Positions 8,935 through 18,553 of a DNA stretch of 64,000 nt are shown piece after piece; the stretch's first letter is position 1; every line of letters begins with the position of its first letter. Origin of the DNA: Bacteroidales bacterium. Its GTDB lineage: Bacteria; Bacteroidota; Bacteroidia; Bacteroidales; JAADJA01. The notes under the pieces are model-generated. The model was not told the origin of the DNA and ran no database searches. It saw only the letters and a program-made list of their open reading frames with translations. Made by a program: the position numbers and the translations under genes. The stretch covers positions 1 to 64,000 of the forward strand of contig JAIOZL010000016.1 of the NCBI GenBank assembly GCA_021740645.1, written 5' to 3'.

Positions 8935-10623
8935 TTATTTTGTCTCCCGGACTTTTCTTTTTTTCTCGTTCTTCTTATTTCGGGATTTATCAGCGAAAGG
9001 GCTCACAATAGAAATGATTCCTGATTTCAGGCTATTCCAGATATAATGTACCACCGACTTATCCTGTTTTCTTTCAAAATCAATATTTCCGGTCATGTAG
9101 CGCGCTTCTCCCGGCTCATTGCTTTCCCTGATAAATCCGTTGGCTAGAACCGATAAGAGTCCTGATTTTTTGTCATTGTTCCGAATCACCTGCAAATGAA
9201 GGTCGGAATAATGGAGGAGGAGGGTCCCTTTTGAGGCCTTGTGGTTAGCTTGAAAATTAAATTCGGTTTTATAAAATTGACCCGAATTGATTCGTACCGG
9301 AAGAAGGTGGGTAATCATAGGATTAAAAGTGGCTCCATTCACGGGCTCCATTGTTCCGGTGAGATTAAAACTTTCCGATTTGCTATTTAAATCCGCATTC
9401 AAGGTAATATTAAGAAAGGATGTTCCCATAATTTTGCCCCGAAAGTCAATGTCCAGAGTGGGGTTTAAAGACTTATATTTTTCAGAATTAGTGATATTAT
9501 AAGCACTTATATATAAGGGATTAATGAAAATGTTTCCCGGCGCTTCACTGGCATCTGTTTGCTCAAAATATTGAATATTGCCTTCAGCTAAAGTAAGTGT
9601 GTCTATTTTAAAGCTAAGCGGAACATTATGGATCAGGCCGGTTAAAAGGGGCTTCCTGGTGATTGGGGCATCTGGTAAACGCTTATCCCTGTAGATTTCA
9701 ATTTCTGGTTTGTATATTTTAATAGCATGAATATGGACAATTTCATTATAGGCCAATTCGATGATGTTTAACCCGTTAAGTTGGATTTTTTGTGTATTGA
9801 TCTTGAACAAATCTGCGTTGTATCTAATGGATTTGTTAAATGCTTCCCTGCTAAGTTTAGGGATCATCCTGAAATCGTCAATCGTTAACGCAGAATCTGC
9901 TACATTAAAATCTACCCTTGCCGCATATATTTTATAATCTTTTAATGAATTAATGTAGAAATTACCTGCCGAGAATTCTAATTCATCCAGGCTTAAGGGT
10001 ATTGGTTGTTCGAGAGTATGTCGATCAATATGGATTAAAGTTGCATGAATATTAACAGAATCAACCGAAAAAAGCGAGGTCTCCTTTTTTTCAACAGATG
10101 AAAATTCCATCGCTGCATTATTAATATTTATCCTGTCAATTTTTGCATCGCGAAATTCTTCAGAGAATGCTTCATGAAGCACTAGTGTGTTTTTTTGTTT
10201 TTCTTGTTTAGCATTTAGGTTGAGGAGGTATTTTGTATGAATGTTTTCGATAGCAATAGCTGATATATTTATTTCCTTATACCGGAGGAGGTTGATTACC
10301 TTGAGGTTATTGATCCTGAATTCAGGAATTTCGGAATAAACCAGCTTCCCGATCAGCCCCTCTTTAAGCATATTTTGTGCTGAATCAGATGGTGTGAACT
10401 TCAGGTTTTTAATCAATAAGTTGCCGGAAAATACATTGATTTTTACCCAATCGAAGTGCAGGGTATACAAGCTGTTTTTGTTATGGTTCAGTTGGGAATT
10501 AATTTCTGCCCGTACCCTTTTTTGCAGATAAATGTTTACAAAAACCATCGCTGAAGTAATGATAGCGCATGCAATGAGAATGCTTAGAATAAAGGCTTTT
10601 GCTTTTTTATCTTTTTTCGCCAC
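8935..10623 (-). CDS. AsmA/DUF748-like membrane-anchored envelope protein
   Basis: This 562-residue protein has one N-terminal helix (~10-30) after a lysine-rich start. A long, mostly beta periplasmic region follows, with recurring strands such as INVFSGNLLIKNLKF, FRINNLKVINLLR and IDRININNAAMEF. That pattern is characteristic of AsmA/DUF748-type proteins, which are long beta-groove proteins implicated in lipid transfer or outer-membrane assembly. The C-terminus is very basic (KNEKKRKVRETK). The start is GTG at 10623: no in-frame ATG lies upstream, and MAKKDKKAK leads directly into the anchor. It is monocistronic, with divergent neighbours. The family assignment rests on overall pattern, not on a catalytic motif. 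Confidence 0.6.
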   Translation of the reverse strand: MAKKDKKAKAFILSILIACAIITSAMVFVNIYLQKRVRAEINSQLNHNKNSLYTLHFDWVKINVFSGNLLIKNLKFTPSDSAQNMLKEGLIGKLVYSEIPEFRINNLKVINLLRYKEINISAIAIENIHTKYLLNLNAKQEKQKNTLVLHEAFSEEFRDAKIDRININNAAMEFSSVEKKETSLFSVDSVNIHATLIHIDRHTLEQPIPLSLDELEFSAGNFYINSLKDYKIYAARVDFNVADSALTIDDFRMIPKLSREAFNKSIRYNADLFKINTQKIQLNGLNIIELAYNEIVHIHAIKIYKPEIEIYRDKRLPDAPITRKPLLTGLIHNVPLSFKIDTLTLAEGNIQYFEQTDASEAPGNIFINPLYISAYNITNSEKYKSLNPTLDIDFRGKIMGTSFLNITLNADLNSKSESFNLTGTMEPVNGATFNPMITHLLPVRINSGQFYKTEFNFQANHKASKGTLLLHYSDLHLQVIRNNDKKSGLLSVLANGFIRESNEPGEARYMTGNIDFERKQDKSVVHYIWNSLKSGIISIVSPFADKSRNKKNEKKRKVRETK

Positions 10624-10758
10624 TATGAATTAACATTTGGAAAAAGGATGTGAATGGATAAAAGTAATAATTTTTCGTAAGAGTCCGTTTAGATCATGTC
10701 TGCTTTTATTGAAGAGAAAATATGTAATTTCGTCAAGGATTAATTTTAAGTTAAAATT

Positions 10759-11313
10759 ATGATAAAGAAATTTTTGTTGCCCGGGATATTTGTGTGTTTT
10801 TCTTTAGGTATAATTGCTCAGGATACTCAGCGGCCATCTAAAAATGCAAGCGATGGGGTCCCGCTGCGAGATAAAATTTACTTTGGTGGAGGCCTTGGTG
10901 CCACGTTTGGGAGTTATACCCGGATAGCCGTTTACCCACTCATTGGCATAAGGGTAACCGATGATTTTCGAACCGGGATGCAATTAGCTTATGAATATAT
11001 CAATGACAAACGATATTATATTAATTATGATGGATCCAATTACGGCCTAGGGATTTTTGCCCAGTACAACGTACTCCCCCAATTATTTTTTCACCTGGAG
11101 CCTGCAATTTGGAATTACAACGGGTATTATCTTTTTGATCAGAATGACCGGGTCTGGGTTCCTTATTTCTTTGTCGGGGCTGGGCTGAGCCAACAAATTG
11201 GAAGGAATTCCATTGCTTATATACAGGTAAAGTTTGATATTATTCAACATGAAAAGTCACCCTATTCAAGTTGGGCCCCGCTTTTCGATGTGGGGGTTGG
11301 AATCGGCCTATGA
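10759..11313 (+). CDS. Small outer-membrane beta-barrel-type protein
   Basis: This 184-residue protein has a signal peptide (1-20, ending GIIAQ). Alternating aromatic/glycine strands follow (KIYFGGGLGATFG, MQLAYEYIND, YGLGIFAQYN, YFFVGAGLSQQ), ending DVGVGIGL. This is the usual look of an 8-strand outer-membrane barrel of the porin-like OmpW/OmpA-barrel type in Bacteroidota. No ligand or partner is evident. The next gene, 55 bp downstream on the same strand, also encodes a secreted protein, so the two may be cotranscribed. Upstream, TAATTTCG at about 10725 weakly resembles a -7 element. Confidence 0.65.
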   Translation: MIKKFLLPGIFVCFSLGIIAQDTQRPSKNASDGVPLRDKIYFGGGLGATFGSYTRIAVYPLIGIRVTDDFRTGMQLAYEYINDKRYYINYDGSNYGLGIFAQYNVLPQLFFHLEPAIWNYNGYYLFDQNDRVWVPYFFVGAGLSQQIGRNSIAYIQVKFDIIQHEKSPYSSWAPLFDVGVGIGL

Positions 11314-11368
11314 TTGCAAAAGACAAACAGCTCCATGAAATTTTTTACATAGAATCAAAAAAACTATT

Positions 11369-11938
11369 TTGAATATAAAATTATACATCACCATTATATT
11401 GCTTTTTGCCTTAGGTTATAGTTCCCATTCCCAAACCAAATTGGCATATCGCCAACCTGCGAATGTCAAGGCTATTCCAAAGCTTGTGGTAGATATTTTT
11501 AATAAGCAATACCCTGGTGCCATGGTTAGTGGTTGGTTTGTAACGCATATTACCTACTGGCAAAATGATATAAGCTCGGGATGGTATTCCGATTGGTATG
11601 GACAGCGGCAGGTAGTAGTGTATACCTTTGAAAAGCCAGCCTATTTTGAAGTTGAGTTCTCTACTGAACCGGGTGAGCTCAGCCGGGCAATTTATAATAT
11701 TTATGGATACTGGTATGAAACACGCACCCAGATCAGTGGTTTGCCCAGGTTATTGCAGGAAAACCTAAATACATCAGAATATGGAGGCTGGAAAATATCC
11801 AGGCTGAAAGAGATGCTGGAGTCACCAGCCTGGCCAGGGAAAGTTTACCGTTTTCAGGTTTCGAAAGGACTCAAAGCCCGAATTATTAGAATGGACGACC
11901 TGGGTAATATAATACAGGCCAAATACTTAGAAGACTAA
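11369..11938 (+). CDS. Secreted PepSY-like protein
   Basis: This 189-residue protein has a signal peptide (1-22, ending SHSQ). The mature part resembles the Bacteroidota 'putative beta-lactamase-inhibitor-like, PepSY-like' domain: IPKLVVDIFNKQYPGAMVSGW, then a strand-rich core with YFEVEFSTEPG and a second half repeating the helix-strand pattern. The function of such periplasmic proteins is unknown. The start is TTG at 11369 because no in-frame ATG precedes the signal peptide. It probably shares a transcript with the barrel protein upstream. Confidence 0.6.
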   Translation: MNIKLYITIILLFALGYSSHSQTKLAYRQPANVKAIPKLVVDIFNKQYPGAMVSGWFVTHITYWQNDISSGWYSDWYGQRQVVVYTFEKPAYFEVEFSTEPGELSRAIYNIYGYWYETRTQISGLPRLLQENLNTSEYGGWKISRLKEMLESPAWPGKVYRFQVSKGLKARIIRMDDLGNIIQAKYLED

Positions 11939-11994
11939 ACCTATATTCCCTTTGGAGTCGAAATTTAATAATACAGGGTACAAATCCAACATTA

Positions 11995-13323
11995 TTAAAC
12001 TTTCGCTTTTTTATTACCCCGGCTCAGGATAAACATTCCGATTGCAGCAGCAAGGATAGCATCCACCATGATCCCTACTTTTGCTATTTCGACATTTAAT
12101 TGGGATACAAAAGCCAGGTCAGCAATAAAGATTGACATCGTAAAACCAATACCCGCAAGGAAGCCCGCCCCATAAATATGCCGCCATGTGACCCCTTCAG
12201 GTAGTGATGCTATCCTGAGTTTAACAGCCAGGTAACTAAAGAAAGATACTCCCAGGAATTTACCCAAAAGTAAACCGGCAATGATCCCAAGTGAAATAGG
12301 ATGGATTATCAGGTCGAAAATGTTTCCCTGGATACGTATGCCTGCATTGCTTAGCGCAAATATAGGCAGGATAAAATACATCGTCAGGGGATGCAGGGCA
12401 TGTTCCAGCTTTTGAAGAGGGGTATGTGCCTCATCACTTAAGTTTTCGATGTCACTAATCAAATGGGCTTGTTTATTTGTTAACAGGCTCACATCATTTG
12501 GTTTGGTCTTTTTGAATTTATCCAGCAATGTACCAAGTCGGTCAATAAATGTCTGTTCATTTATTTTAGGCCGGACAGGGATAGTTAAAGCAATAAGGAC
12601 GCCGGCAATGGTAGCATGAACTCCCGAAAACAAAAAGGACAACCAAACACCTAACCCGCCGACTATTGCGTAAAATGTCGTTCTCCTTACCCCCAATCTG
12701 TTTCCAATCATAAGAACCAGGAGGAAGAACCCTCCGTTCACCAGATCCATATAATTGATGGACTCAGTATAGAAAAACGCAATAACAAGTATGGCACCCA
12801 AATCATCTGCAATCGCCAGAGCCGTCAGGAATATTTTCAGATTAACGTTTACTCTGTTTCCTAATAACGAAAGAAGCCCAAGCACAAAGGCAATATCCGT
12901 GGCCATGGGAACACCCCAACCATTTATATTCACAGGATCCTGGTAGTTAAAAGCTACATAAAAAAGGGCCGGTACCAGCATTCCTCCAATTGCTGCAAAA
13001 ATGGGTAAGCTGGCTTTTTTGAATGAGGATAATTCACCAGCAAGCACTTCACGCTTAATTTCCAGGCCAATTGTGAAAAAAAACAAGGCCATCAGGCCAT
13101 CATTAATCCAATGATGCAGCGAAGATTTTAGTGTGAAATCTCCAATACTAAACCCCATTTTTAATTCATTCCAAATATAATTGTATTGCTCATAAAATCC
13201 TGAATTTGCCCATATAAGTGCAATAATGGTGGCCAGGATCAGTAATATACCTCCCAGGGATTCCTCTTTGATGAAGTTATTTATTTTAAATTTTGATGTC
13301 GCTTTAATTTTTTCACCACTCAT
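11995..13323 (-). CDS. nhaA: Na+/H+ antiporter NhaA
   Basis: This 442-residue protein exchanges Na+ for H+ across the inner membrane. Family hallmarks are all present: GLEIKREVLAGELSSF, PMATDIAFVLGLL (the conserved ATDIAF), ALAIADDLGAILVIAFFY (the tandem Asp pair of the ion site) and GIGFTMSIFIADLAF. The frame extends 32 codons further upstream, but I placed the start at ATG 13323: the peptide MSGEKIKATSKFKINNF leads directly into the first family segment (EESLGGILLILATIIALIWANSG), and the region before it is A-rich as in Bacteroidota leaders. A loop of ~50 residues (TLLDKFKKTKPND and following) between helices is longer than in E. coli but common in this phylum. Confidence 0.95.
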   Translation of the reverse strand: MSGEKIKATSKFKINNFIKEESLGGILLILATIIALIWANSGFYEQYNYIWNELKMGFSIGDFTLKSSLHHWINDGLMALFFFTIGLEIKREVLAGELSSFKKASLPIFAAIGGMLVPALFYVAFNYQDPVNINGWGVPMATDIAFVLGLLSLLGNRVNVNLKIFLTALAIADDLGAILVIAFFYTESINYMDLVNGGFFLLVLMIGNRLGVRRTTFYAIVGGLGVWLSFLFSGVHATIAGVLIALTIPVRPKINEQTFIDRLGTLLDKFKKTKPNDVSLLTNKQAHLISDIENLSDEAHTPLQKLEHALHPLTMYFILPIFALSNAGIRIQGNIFDLIIHPISLGIIAGLLLGKFLGVSFFSYLAVKLRIASLPEGVTWRHIYGAGFLAGIGFTMSIFIADLAFVSQLNVEIAKVGIMVDAILAAAIGMFILSRGNKKAKV

Positions 13324-13583
13324 TTTGTTTATATTTACATTTTGTTGGGTTTCAACCGATAATTGTATTAGTACAAAAATAAATAGAATATGTTTAATGC
13401 GGGTAGTAGATTGCCACAATGCTTTGGTTTAAATTTCCAGTCATTACAAATCTATTATTAACAGCCAATTATGGAAACCTTTGTCTCTTAATTTTCGTCA
13501 AAGGGGATAAGAGATTTCGAAGGAGCTATTCCCCGAAATTAGTAACAAGATGTGCAAGAGATTTTCAATTTAAGGCTTATTTT

Positions 13584-14525
13584 ATGAAATCAATATTTCT
13601 GTTACCCGTTTTCCTGCTGGGTATTATTACTTATTCCATTTCACAAGACCATCGTTATTCATTTAGTGATAAATATGAAGTGGAAGTACCGGCCAGGTTG
13701 AAAGTATATACTACAGATGGTTTTATTACAGTAAAACCCTCTGAGGGTAATTACATCGAGGTATTTTATATTGTGGAGAAGGGTAAGAATTTTTTAAAAA
13801 TCAGCAGAGAAGAAATGGACCTGAATTATTTACTGGAAGTGAGGGAAGTCGGTAAACTGCTTGATATCTCATTGCGCCGGAGAAATGAAAATAAATGGGA
13901 GGTCGCACGCGACAGATATAATGTATCCTGTGAAATTTTTGTACCAAAGCAAACATCCTGCGACTTAACAAGTGCAGATGGAAATATTACGCTGGTAGAT
14001 TTAATTGGAAGTCAAAAGTGTATAACTATCGATGGCCATGTTAAAATGAATAATATTGTGGGCCCGGTGAATGCATCCACATCCTGTGGAAATGTTAAAG
14101 TAAATAACATTAAGGGTGATGTGGATCTGCAAACCACTAAAGGAGATATTAAAATGACAGTAGTTACCGGAAATATAATTGCAGGTACTTCTGAAGGCGA
14201 TATTCGTTTCGATGAGTGCGAGGGGTCGATAGCTGGCAGGACCTCCATTGGCGATATTAAAGGGGATTTAGAGAAGCTGACTGGAAGGCTAAAGCTGGTC
14301 ACACGAAGTGGCGATATTGATGCCAATATACCCGCGGGTGTGGGCATGGATATGAAACTCAAAGGGAAGGAAATGACAGTGCCCAACCTCGATAAAGCCG
14401 CAAAGATAACTGAGAACCAGATATACGGTACGATAAATGGCGGGGGAATTCCCGTGGAACTTAGCACTCAGAATGGTAACGTAAAGTTGTCGTATGATAA
14501 ATCAAATAAAGATATCATGAATTGA
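13584..14525 (+). CDS. DUF4097-like secreted beta-repeat protein
   Basis: This 313-residue protein starts at ATG 13584 with a signal peptide (MKSIFLLPVFLLGIITYSIS, then QD). The frame is open further upstream, but that stretch has no signal-like start. The mature part is a ladder of short strands with the recurrent pattern 'GDI/GNV + K/R': CGNVKVNNIKGDVDL, TKGDIKMTVVTGNI, SEGDIRF, SIGDIKGDL, RSGDIDANI. This is typical of DUF4097 'adhesin-like' beta-solenoid proteins. Role unknown; it is probably a periplasmic or cell-surface scaffold. It lies divergent from nhaA, and its stop codon abuts that of gtrA on the other strand with no gap. Confidence 0.7.
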   Translation: MKSIFLLPVFLLGIITYSISQDHRYSFSDKYEVEVPARLKVYTTDGFITVKPSEGNYIEVFYIVEKGKNFLKISREEMDLNYLLEVREVGKLLDISLRRRNENKWEVARDRYNVSCEIFVPKQTSCDLTSADGNITLVDLIGSQKCITIDGHVKMNNIVGPVNASTSCGNVKVNNIKGDVDLQTTKGDIKMTVVTGNIIAGTSEGDIRFDECEGSIAGRTSIGDIKGDLEKLTGRLKLVTRSGDIDANIPAGVGMDMKLKGKEMTVPNLDKAAKITENQIYGTINGGGIPVELSTQNGNVKLSYDKSNKDIMN

Positions 14526-15029
14526 TCACTGTGATATTTTCCCCGTTTTAAAGGTATAATAGCGTTGCGCCAGATAACTATACATCACCACAACAACCGT
14601 GGTTATGATCTTGGCTATGGTGGGCCAGAGTAATAATTCCTCTACGAGTATCTTCAGTAAGATATAATTCAGCAAAATAGAACCTCCCACGCTCATGGCA
14701 TAACGAAAAAGCTGAACTTTACCCCTTAGTGGTGAAGAAGTAAAAGTTATATACCTGGCCAGAATAAATCCACTCGTAAACGTTATCGGGAAGACAAGCA
14801 GGAATGCCGCGATATGTGGGCTAATGGCTACAAATCCCAGCTCAAGTATTTCCTGATGTAAAATATAATTATAATAGACAAAATACAACAGGATGTCAAA
14901 AGCCGTATTGATCCCACCTGTAAAGGCATACCTGAATGTTTCAGGGGGGATGACTTTTCGGAATGGAATATAGGCCCATCCGACTAAAATTAATATCCGG
15001 TTTCTTACTATCCTGAAATTATCTTTCAT
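14526..15029 (-). CDS. GtrA-family membrane protein
   Basis: This 167-residue protein has four helices typical of GtrA/DPMS-like flippase-associated proteins: FRYAFTGGINTAFDILLYF at the start, a second helix ISPHIAAFLLVFPITFTSGF, then the FRYAMSVGGSILLNYILL and TVVVVMYSYLAQRYYTF segments. GtrA proteins are thought to help move undecaprenyl-linked sugars across the inner membrane. I chose ATG 15029 over an upstream TTG (15041). No glycosyltransferase is adjacent, so its substrate cannot be inferred. A -7 element lies just upstream at 15052-15059. Confidence 0.85.
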   Translation of the reverse strand: MKDNFRIVRNRILILVGWAYIPFRKVIPPETFRYAFTGGINTAFDILLYFVYYNYILHQEILELGFVAISPHIAAFLLVFPITFTSGFILARYITFTSSPLRGKVQLFRYAMSVGGSILLNYILLKILVEELLLWPTIAKIITTVVVVMYSYLAQRYYTFKTGKISQ

Positions 15030-15051
15030 ATATCCCTGCAATTAGGGGATG

Positions 15052-15059
15052 CAAATGTA
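15052..15059 (-). promoter_or_regulatory. Likely -7 promoter element for the GtrA gene
   Basis: The minus strand reads TACATTTG, an exact match to TAnnTTTG, about 22 bases upstream of the start codon at 15029. No clear -33 TTG is found at the expected distance, so activity is inferred from the -7 box alone. Confidence 0.4.
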
Positions 15060-15126
15060 ACTGGAATTCTTTTTTGTTAATAATTATTGTGTCAAAATAG
15101 CTTTTCGTCCTACGTGTTGAATTCGC

Positions 15127-15519
15127 TTAGATTTCCTTGTTTGTATCCAAGTTTAGATCACATGAAACTGATGATCCAAAAATTCGATGCCGGTATTTTG
15201 CAACTAAATCATATAGGCAGTCAAGGAAGCTGGAGGGAAAAATTTTTAAAACCAATAAGAGTTTGACAGGATATTTGAGTTCTTTAATAATTTTTAATAC
15301 GGCATTCGATTTAAAGTAAATTTGTTTTTCGTCAACTAAAAAAATGGTGTCCTGATCCGCAAATTGCAGAAGATATTTCTTCATTAGTTCCTGCCCCTCT
15401 TTTGATTGGGAAGCAATAGTGATAAATTTATGAGAGGGGTCAAATTTCTTTACTATTTTGACTGTTCCGCTACATAAATTGCAGTATCCATCAAAAATAA
15501 TTATCTTTTTGCTACCCAT
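15127..15519 (-). CDS. DCC-family (DUF393) thiol-disulfide-type protein
   Basis: This 130-residue protein opens with IIIFDGYCNLCSG, the DxxCxxC motif that names the DCC family. FLVDEKQIYFKSNAVLKII and a C-terminal segment LYDLVAKYRHRIFG follow, as in the family. These proteins have a thioredoxin-like fold and are predicted oxidoreductases; their substrates are unknown. The usual length is 120-140 residues. It is divergent from the large kinase-aminotransferase gene (87 bp apart) and 97 bp upstream of gtrA on the same strand, so it may be cotranscribed with gtrA, although gtrA has its own candidate promoter. Confidence 0.88.
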   Translation of the reverse strand: MGSKKIIIFDGYCNLCSGTVKIVKKFDPSHKFITIASQSKEGQELMKKYLLQFADQDTIFLVDEKQIYFKSNAVLKIIKELKYPVKLLLVLKIFPSSFLDCLYDLVAKYRHRIFGSSVSCDLNLDTNKEI

Positions 15520-15575
15520 ATCACTTACAACAAAAAATCAATCCTACTGTTTTCGATCAGATGATTTATTTCCTT

Positions 15576-15583
15576 TAATTTTG
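15576..15583 (+). promoter_or_regulatory. -7 promoter element for the kinase-aminotransferase gene
   Basis: TAATTTTG exactly fits TAnnTTTG and lies 22 bases before the start codon at 15606. A TTTC at 15551-15554 sits near the -33 distance in place of TTTG. The match is good but the -33 is imperfect. Confidence 0.5.
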
Positions 15584-15605
15584 ACCAAAAGTAAAACAAC
15601 AGCGA

Positions 15606-17891
15606 ATGTCAGATCTTAAGAGTTTCCTTTTTGAAAGCTTTAATTTAACTGCTGAATTTGTTGATCCGGTGGAAGGATATTCCAATTCTAACTATAGGGT
15701 TAAGTCGGTCGATGGAGAGATTTATGTACTTAAAGAGTATGATTCTTCTCCCAAATTAACTGAATATCTTCAGGCTGAAACAAGGGTACTGATAAAACTA
15801 TCCGCAAAGTTTCCGCAAAGGTTTCAGGAACCTGTTCCTGATATTCGGGGTGAATATATTACAGGATTTATAAATAAACCCGGAAAAGTTTTTCGCCTTC
15901 TGAAATGGCTGCAAGGCGCATTTACGAAGGAATCGGTGTATACGGAAGAGCTTTATCAAAGCCTGGGTACATTTCTGGCAGAATTGGATTTGGAATTATT
16001 GAACGTGTGGGATAAAGCCATTGAATCGCGGGAAATTAATTGGGATCTACAAAATTTAACTACCCTTGAATCAAAAAAGGATTGCATCATTAATACGGAA
16101 ATCCGAAAGCTGACAGACTATTTCTTTCTGCAGTTTCGTGAAAACGTCATACCTGTTATGCCGTTATTGCGAAAATCTGTTATTCATAATGATGCCAATG
16201 ACTGGAACTTACTTACACAAAATGGCAAGGTCGCAGGGCTAATTGATTTTGGAGATATGGTTTATGCCCCGCTTATACAAGAATTGGCAGTGGCCATTAC
16301 CTATGCAATATTTGATACGCCCGACCCTCTGAATGTGGCCTCTGTTGTTGTCATGGCTTATCACAATAGTTTACCACTTAGAGAAGAGGAAACAGATATC
16401 CTTTATTACCTCATTGCCGGAAGGCTTTGTATGAGTTTATTGAATTCAGGCTTGGCAAAGCTGGAAGATCCTTCCAATGAATATATATGTGTAAGCGAAA
16501 GGCAGGCAATAGATTTACTCAAGAAATGGATTCAAATAAATCCTATTCGTGCAAAAGCTACCTTCAGGGAGGCTACAGGCCAAAAAAAGGAAAAGGCCGA
16601 AAACATTGAAGTAAGCATGGAACGACGGTCTAAATTCATTCCTAGAGTTCTTTCGGTGAGTTATCAGTCTCCCGTAAAAATGAACGGTGCTGCTTTCCAG
16701 TATATGTATGATGCATTTGGAAATACGTTTTTAGATGCGTACAATAATATTCCTCATGTAGGTCATCAGCATCCAAAGGTAGTGGAGGCAGGCCAACGAC
16801 AAATGGCTAAACTAAATACAAATACCCGTTATGTTTATGATCTGCTTGCAGATTATGCCGGGAATCTGCTCTCAAAGTTCCCGGATTCATTAAACCAGGT
16901 GTTTTTAATCAATTCAGGCAGTGCTGCCAGTGATTTAGCGATACGTATAGCTCAGGCAGTCACGGCCCATAAAAATATTGTGGTTCTAGAACATGGGTAT
17001 CATGGAAATACACGTCTTGGTATTGATATTAGCCATTATAAGTTTGGTAGTACAGGAGGAAAAGGCCAGGCAGATTACATTTGCAAAGTTCCAATTCCAG
17101 ATACGTATCGGGGGGCTTTCCGGCAAAATGATGGAAGCGCCGGGAGGGCTTTTGCAACCCAGGCACAGGAAATTATCCAGGCATCTGCTTCACCTGTCGC
17201 TGCTTTTATTGCGGAGCCCATTGTGGGCTGTGCAGGACAGGTACCACTTGCCACGGACTATCTGAAAAATATCTATCCATTGATCCGACGGCAGGGAGGG
17301 CTTTGTATATCTGATGAAGTGCAAACCGGATTTGGCAGGATGGGTTCTGCTTTTTGGGGTTATGAGCTTTACGGAGTTGTACCTGATATTGTTGTACTGG
17401 GCAAACCTATGGCCAATGGCCACCCTATGGGCGCAGTGGTAACCACGAAAGAAATTGCAGATGCTTTTGATAACGGAATGGAGTTTTTCAGCTCTTTTGG
17501 CGGTAATCCGGTTTCGTGTGCTATAGGAAAAGCTGTGCTTGAAGTGATAGAAGAAGAAGGATTACAGCAAAACGCCTTTGAAACTGGTAAGTACTTTTTA
17601 ACCTTGCTGAATGATTTAAAATCGAAATATCAGGTAATAGGAGATGTGAGGGGAGAAGGTCTTTTTATCGGGGTGGAATGTGTGAAAAATCCCCAAACCA
17701 TGGAATATTATCCTGAACTGGCATCTTTTCTTAAAAATAAAATGAGGGAAAGTTATATTTTAATTTCTACCGATGGCCCCAGGGATAACATAATTAAAAT
17801 GAAACCACCACTCTGTTTTAGTAATGAGAATGCTGAGAGAGTAGTTCGTACTCTCGATGGCCTATTATCATCTTTTATGGCAAAATTTTAA
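15606..17891 (+). CDS. Fused APH-type kinase and class III aminotransferase-fold enzyme
   Basis: This 761-residue two-domain enzyme has an aminoglycoside-phosphotransferase-like kinase at residues ~1-325: [12 protein letters not shown] near 192 is the catalytic loop and LIDFGDM near 214 the metal site. Residues ~335-761 are a PLP-dependent class III aminotransferase fold: [21 protein letters not shown] around 570 and the Schiff-base lysine at K600 in GKPMANG. Fusions of this type are known in bacteria and are related to the eukaryotic ethanolamine-phosphate/hydroxylysine-phosphate phospho-lyases and kinases. Phosphorylation of an amino alcohol followed by PLP-dependent elimination is therefore plausible. 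Larger relatives carry a peptidase-like domain between the two parts; it is absent here. The true substrate cannot be read from the sequence. Confidence 0.85.
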   Translation: MSDLKSFLFESFNLTAEFVDPVEGYSNSNYRVKSVDGEIYVLKEYDSSPKLTEYLQAETRVLIKLSAKFPQRFQEPVPDIRGEYITGFINKPGKVFRLLKWLQGAFTKESVYTEELYQSLGTFLAELDLELLNVWDKAIESREINWDLQNLTTLESKKDCIINTEIRKLTDYFFLQFRENVIPVMPLLRKSVIHNDANDWNLLTQNGKVAGLIDFGDMVYAPLIQELAVAITYAIFDTPDPLNVASVVVMAYHNSLPLREEETDILYYLIAGRLCMSLLNSGLAKLEDPSNEYICVSERQAIDLLKKWIQINPIRAKATFREATGQKKEKAENIEVSMERRSKFIPRVLSVSYQSPVKMNGAAFQYMYDAFGNTFLDAYNNIPHVGHQHPKVVEAGQRQMAKLNTNTRYVYDLLADYAGNLLSKFPDSLNQVFLINSGSAASDLAIRIAQAVTAHKNIVVLEHGYHGNTRLGIDISHYKFGSTGGKGQADYICKVPIPDTYRGAFRQNDGSAGRAFATQAQEIIQASASPVAAFIAEPIVGCAGQVPLATDYLKNIYPLIRRQGGLCISDEVQTGFGRMGSAFWGYELYGVVPDIVVLGKPMANGHPMGAVVTTKEIADAFDNGMEFFSSFGGNPVSCAIGKAVLEVIEEEGLQQNAFETGKYFLTLLNDLKSKYQVIGDVRGEGLFIGVECVKNPQTMEYYPELASFLKNKMRESYILISTDGPRDNIIKMKPPLCFSNENAERVVRTLDGLLSSFMAKF

Positions 17892-18004
17892 TTACATTTT
17901 CAGCGAAATGTTAATTGCTACCCTTAACAATTATTAACTTATGGATTTGAACTTAATCAGTTTTTAGGCGGTTATATTATTTCAAACCACTAAAACAAAC
18001 TACT

Positions 18005-18370
18005 ATGAGCTATTTAGAAAAAGTAACCGCAATGTATAAAATGATTGAGGAAGGTAAAATGATGGAGGCCTTCGAAAAATATTACCATAAAGATGTTGTT
18101 ATGATTGAAGCTACTGGTGATGTGCGCGAAGGTAAAGACAAAAACAGAGAATTTGAACTTCAGTTTATGGGCAGTATTAAGGATATACATGGAAGCGGTA
18201 CAACCGGAATTACCTCCAATGAAAAAACAGGTGTGACCATGGTTGAATCATGGATGGATACAACATTTCAAGATGGAAGTAGAATGAAAATGGAGGAAGT
18301 CGCCGTACAATACTGGAAGGGTGATTTTATTATAAAAGAGAGGTTTTATTACAATATGCCCGGCAAATAA
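18005..18370 (+). CDS. SnoaL-like/NTF2-fold small protein
   Basis: This 121-residue protein has the NTF2-fold pattern of SnoaL-like proteins: an N-terminal helix with YKMIEEGKMMEAFEKYYHKDVVMIEATGD, a loop with REGKDKNREFE, and strands ending VQYWKGDFIIKERFYYN. Such proteins are polyketide-cyclase-like or stress-related and mostly uncharacterised. It is monocistronic, with a good terminator 22 bp after the stop. The compact size and complete fold suggest an intact gene. Confidence 0.75.
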   Translation: MSYLEKVTAMYKMIEEGKMMEAFEKYYHKDVVMIEATGDVREGKDKNREFELQFMGSIKDIHGSGTTGITSNEKTGVTMVESWMDTTFQDGSRMKMEEVAVQYWKGDFIIKERFYYNMPGK

Positions 18371-18392
18371 TTTTTTAAACTTGTTATACCTG

Positions 18393-18419
18393 AGCCCTGG
18401 AAATGTCCGGGGCTTTTTT
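18393..18419 (+). terminator. Intrinsic terminator after the SnoaL-like gene
   Basis: AGCCCTGGA (18393-18401) pairs with TCCGGGGCT (18406-18414) with one G-T wobble across a 4-base loop, and a six-T run follows. Confidence 0.9.
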
Positions 18420-18553
18420 GTTTGGTTAACAACTAACTGTTGATAATCTGTAAATTAGGTTTTGAATATCTGTTATATATTGATGTAGATTTAACCTCAT
18501 ATTTATACAAGAGAAAACAATGCAACTGGCATTAGCTCACTAACTCCCACATA

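Noticed and set aside
8805-9011. Small plus-strand gene over the end of the AsmA-like gene
   Set aside because: It overlaps the better-supported minus-strand gene and shows no family resemblance or start signal.
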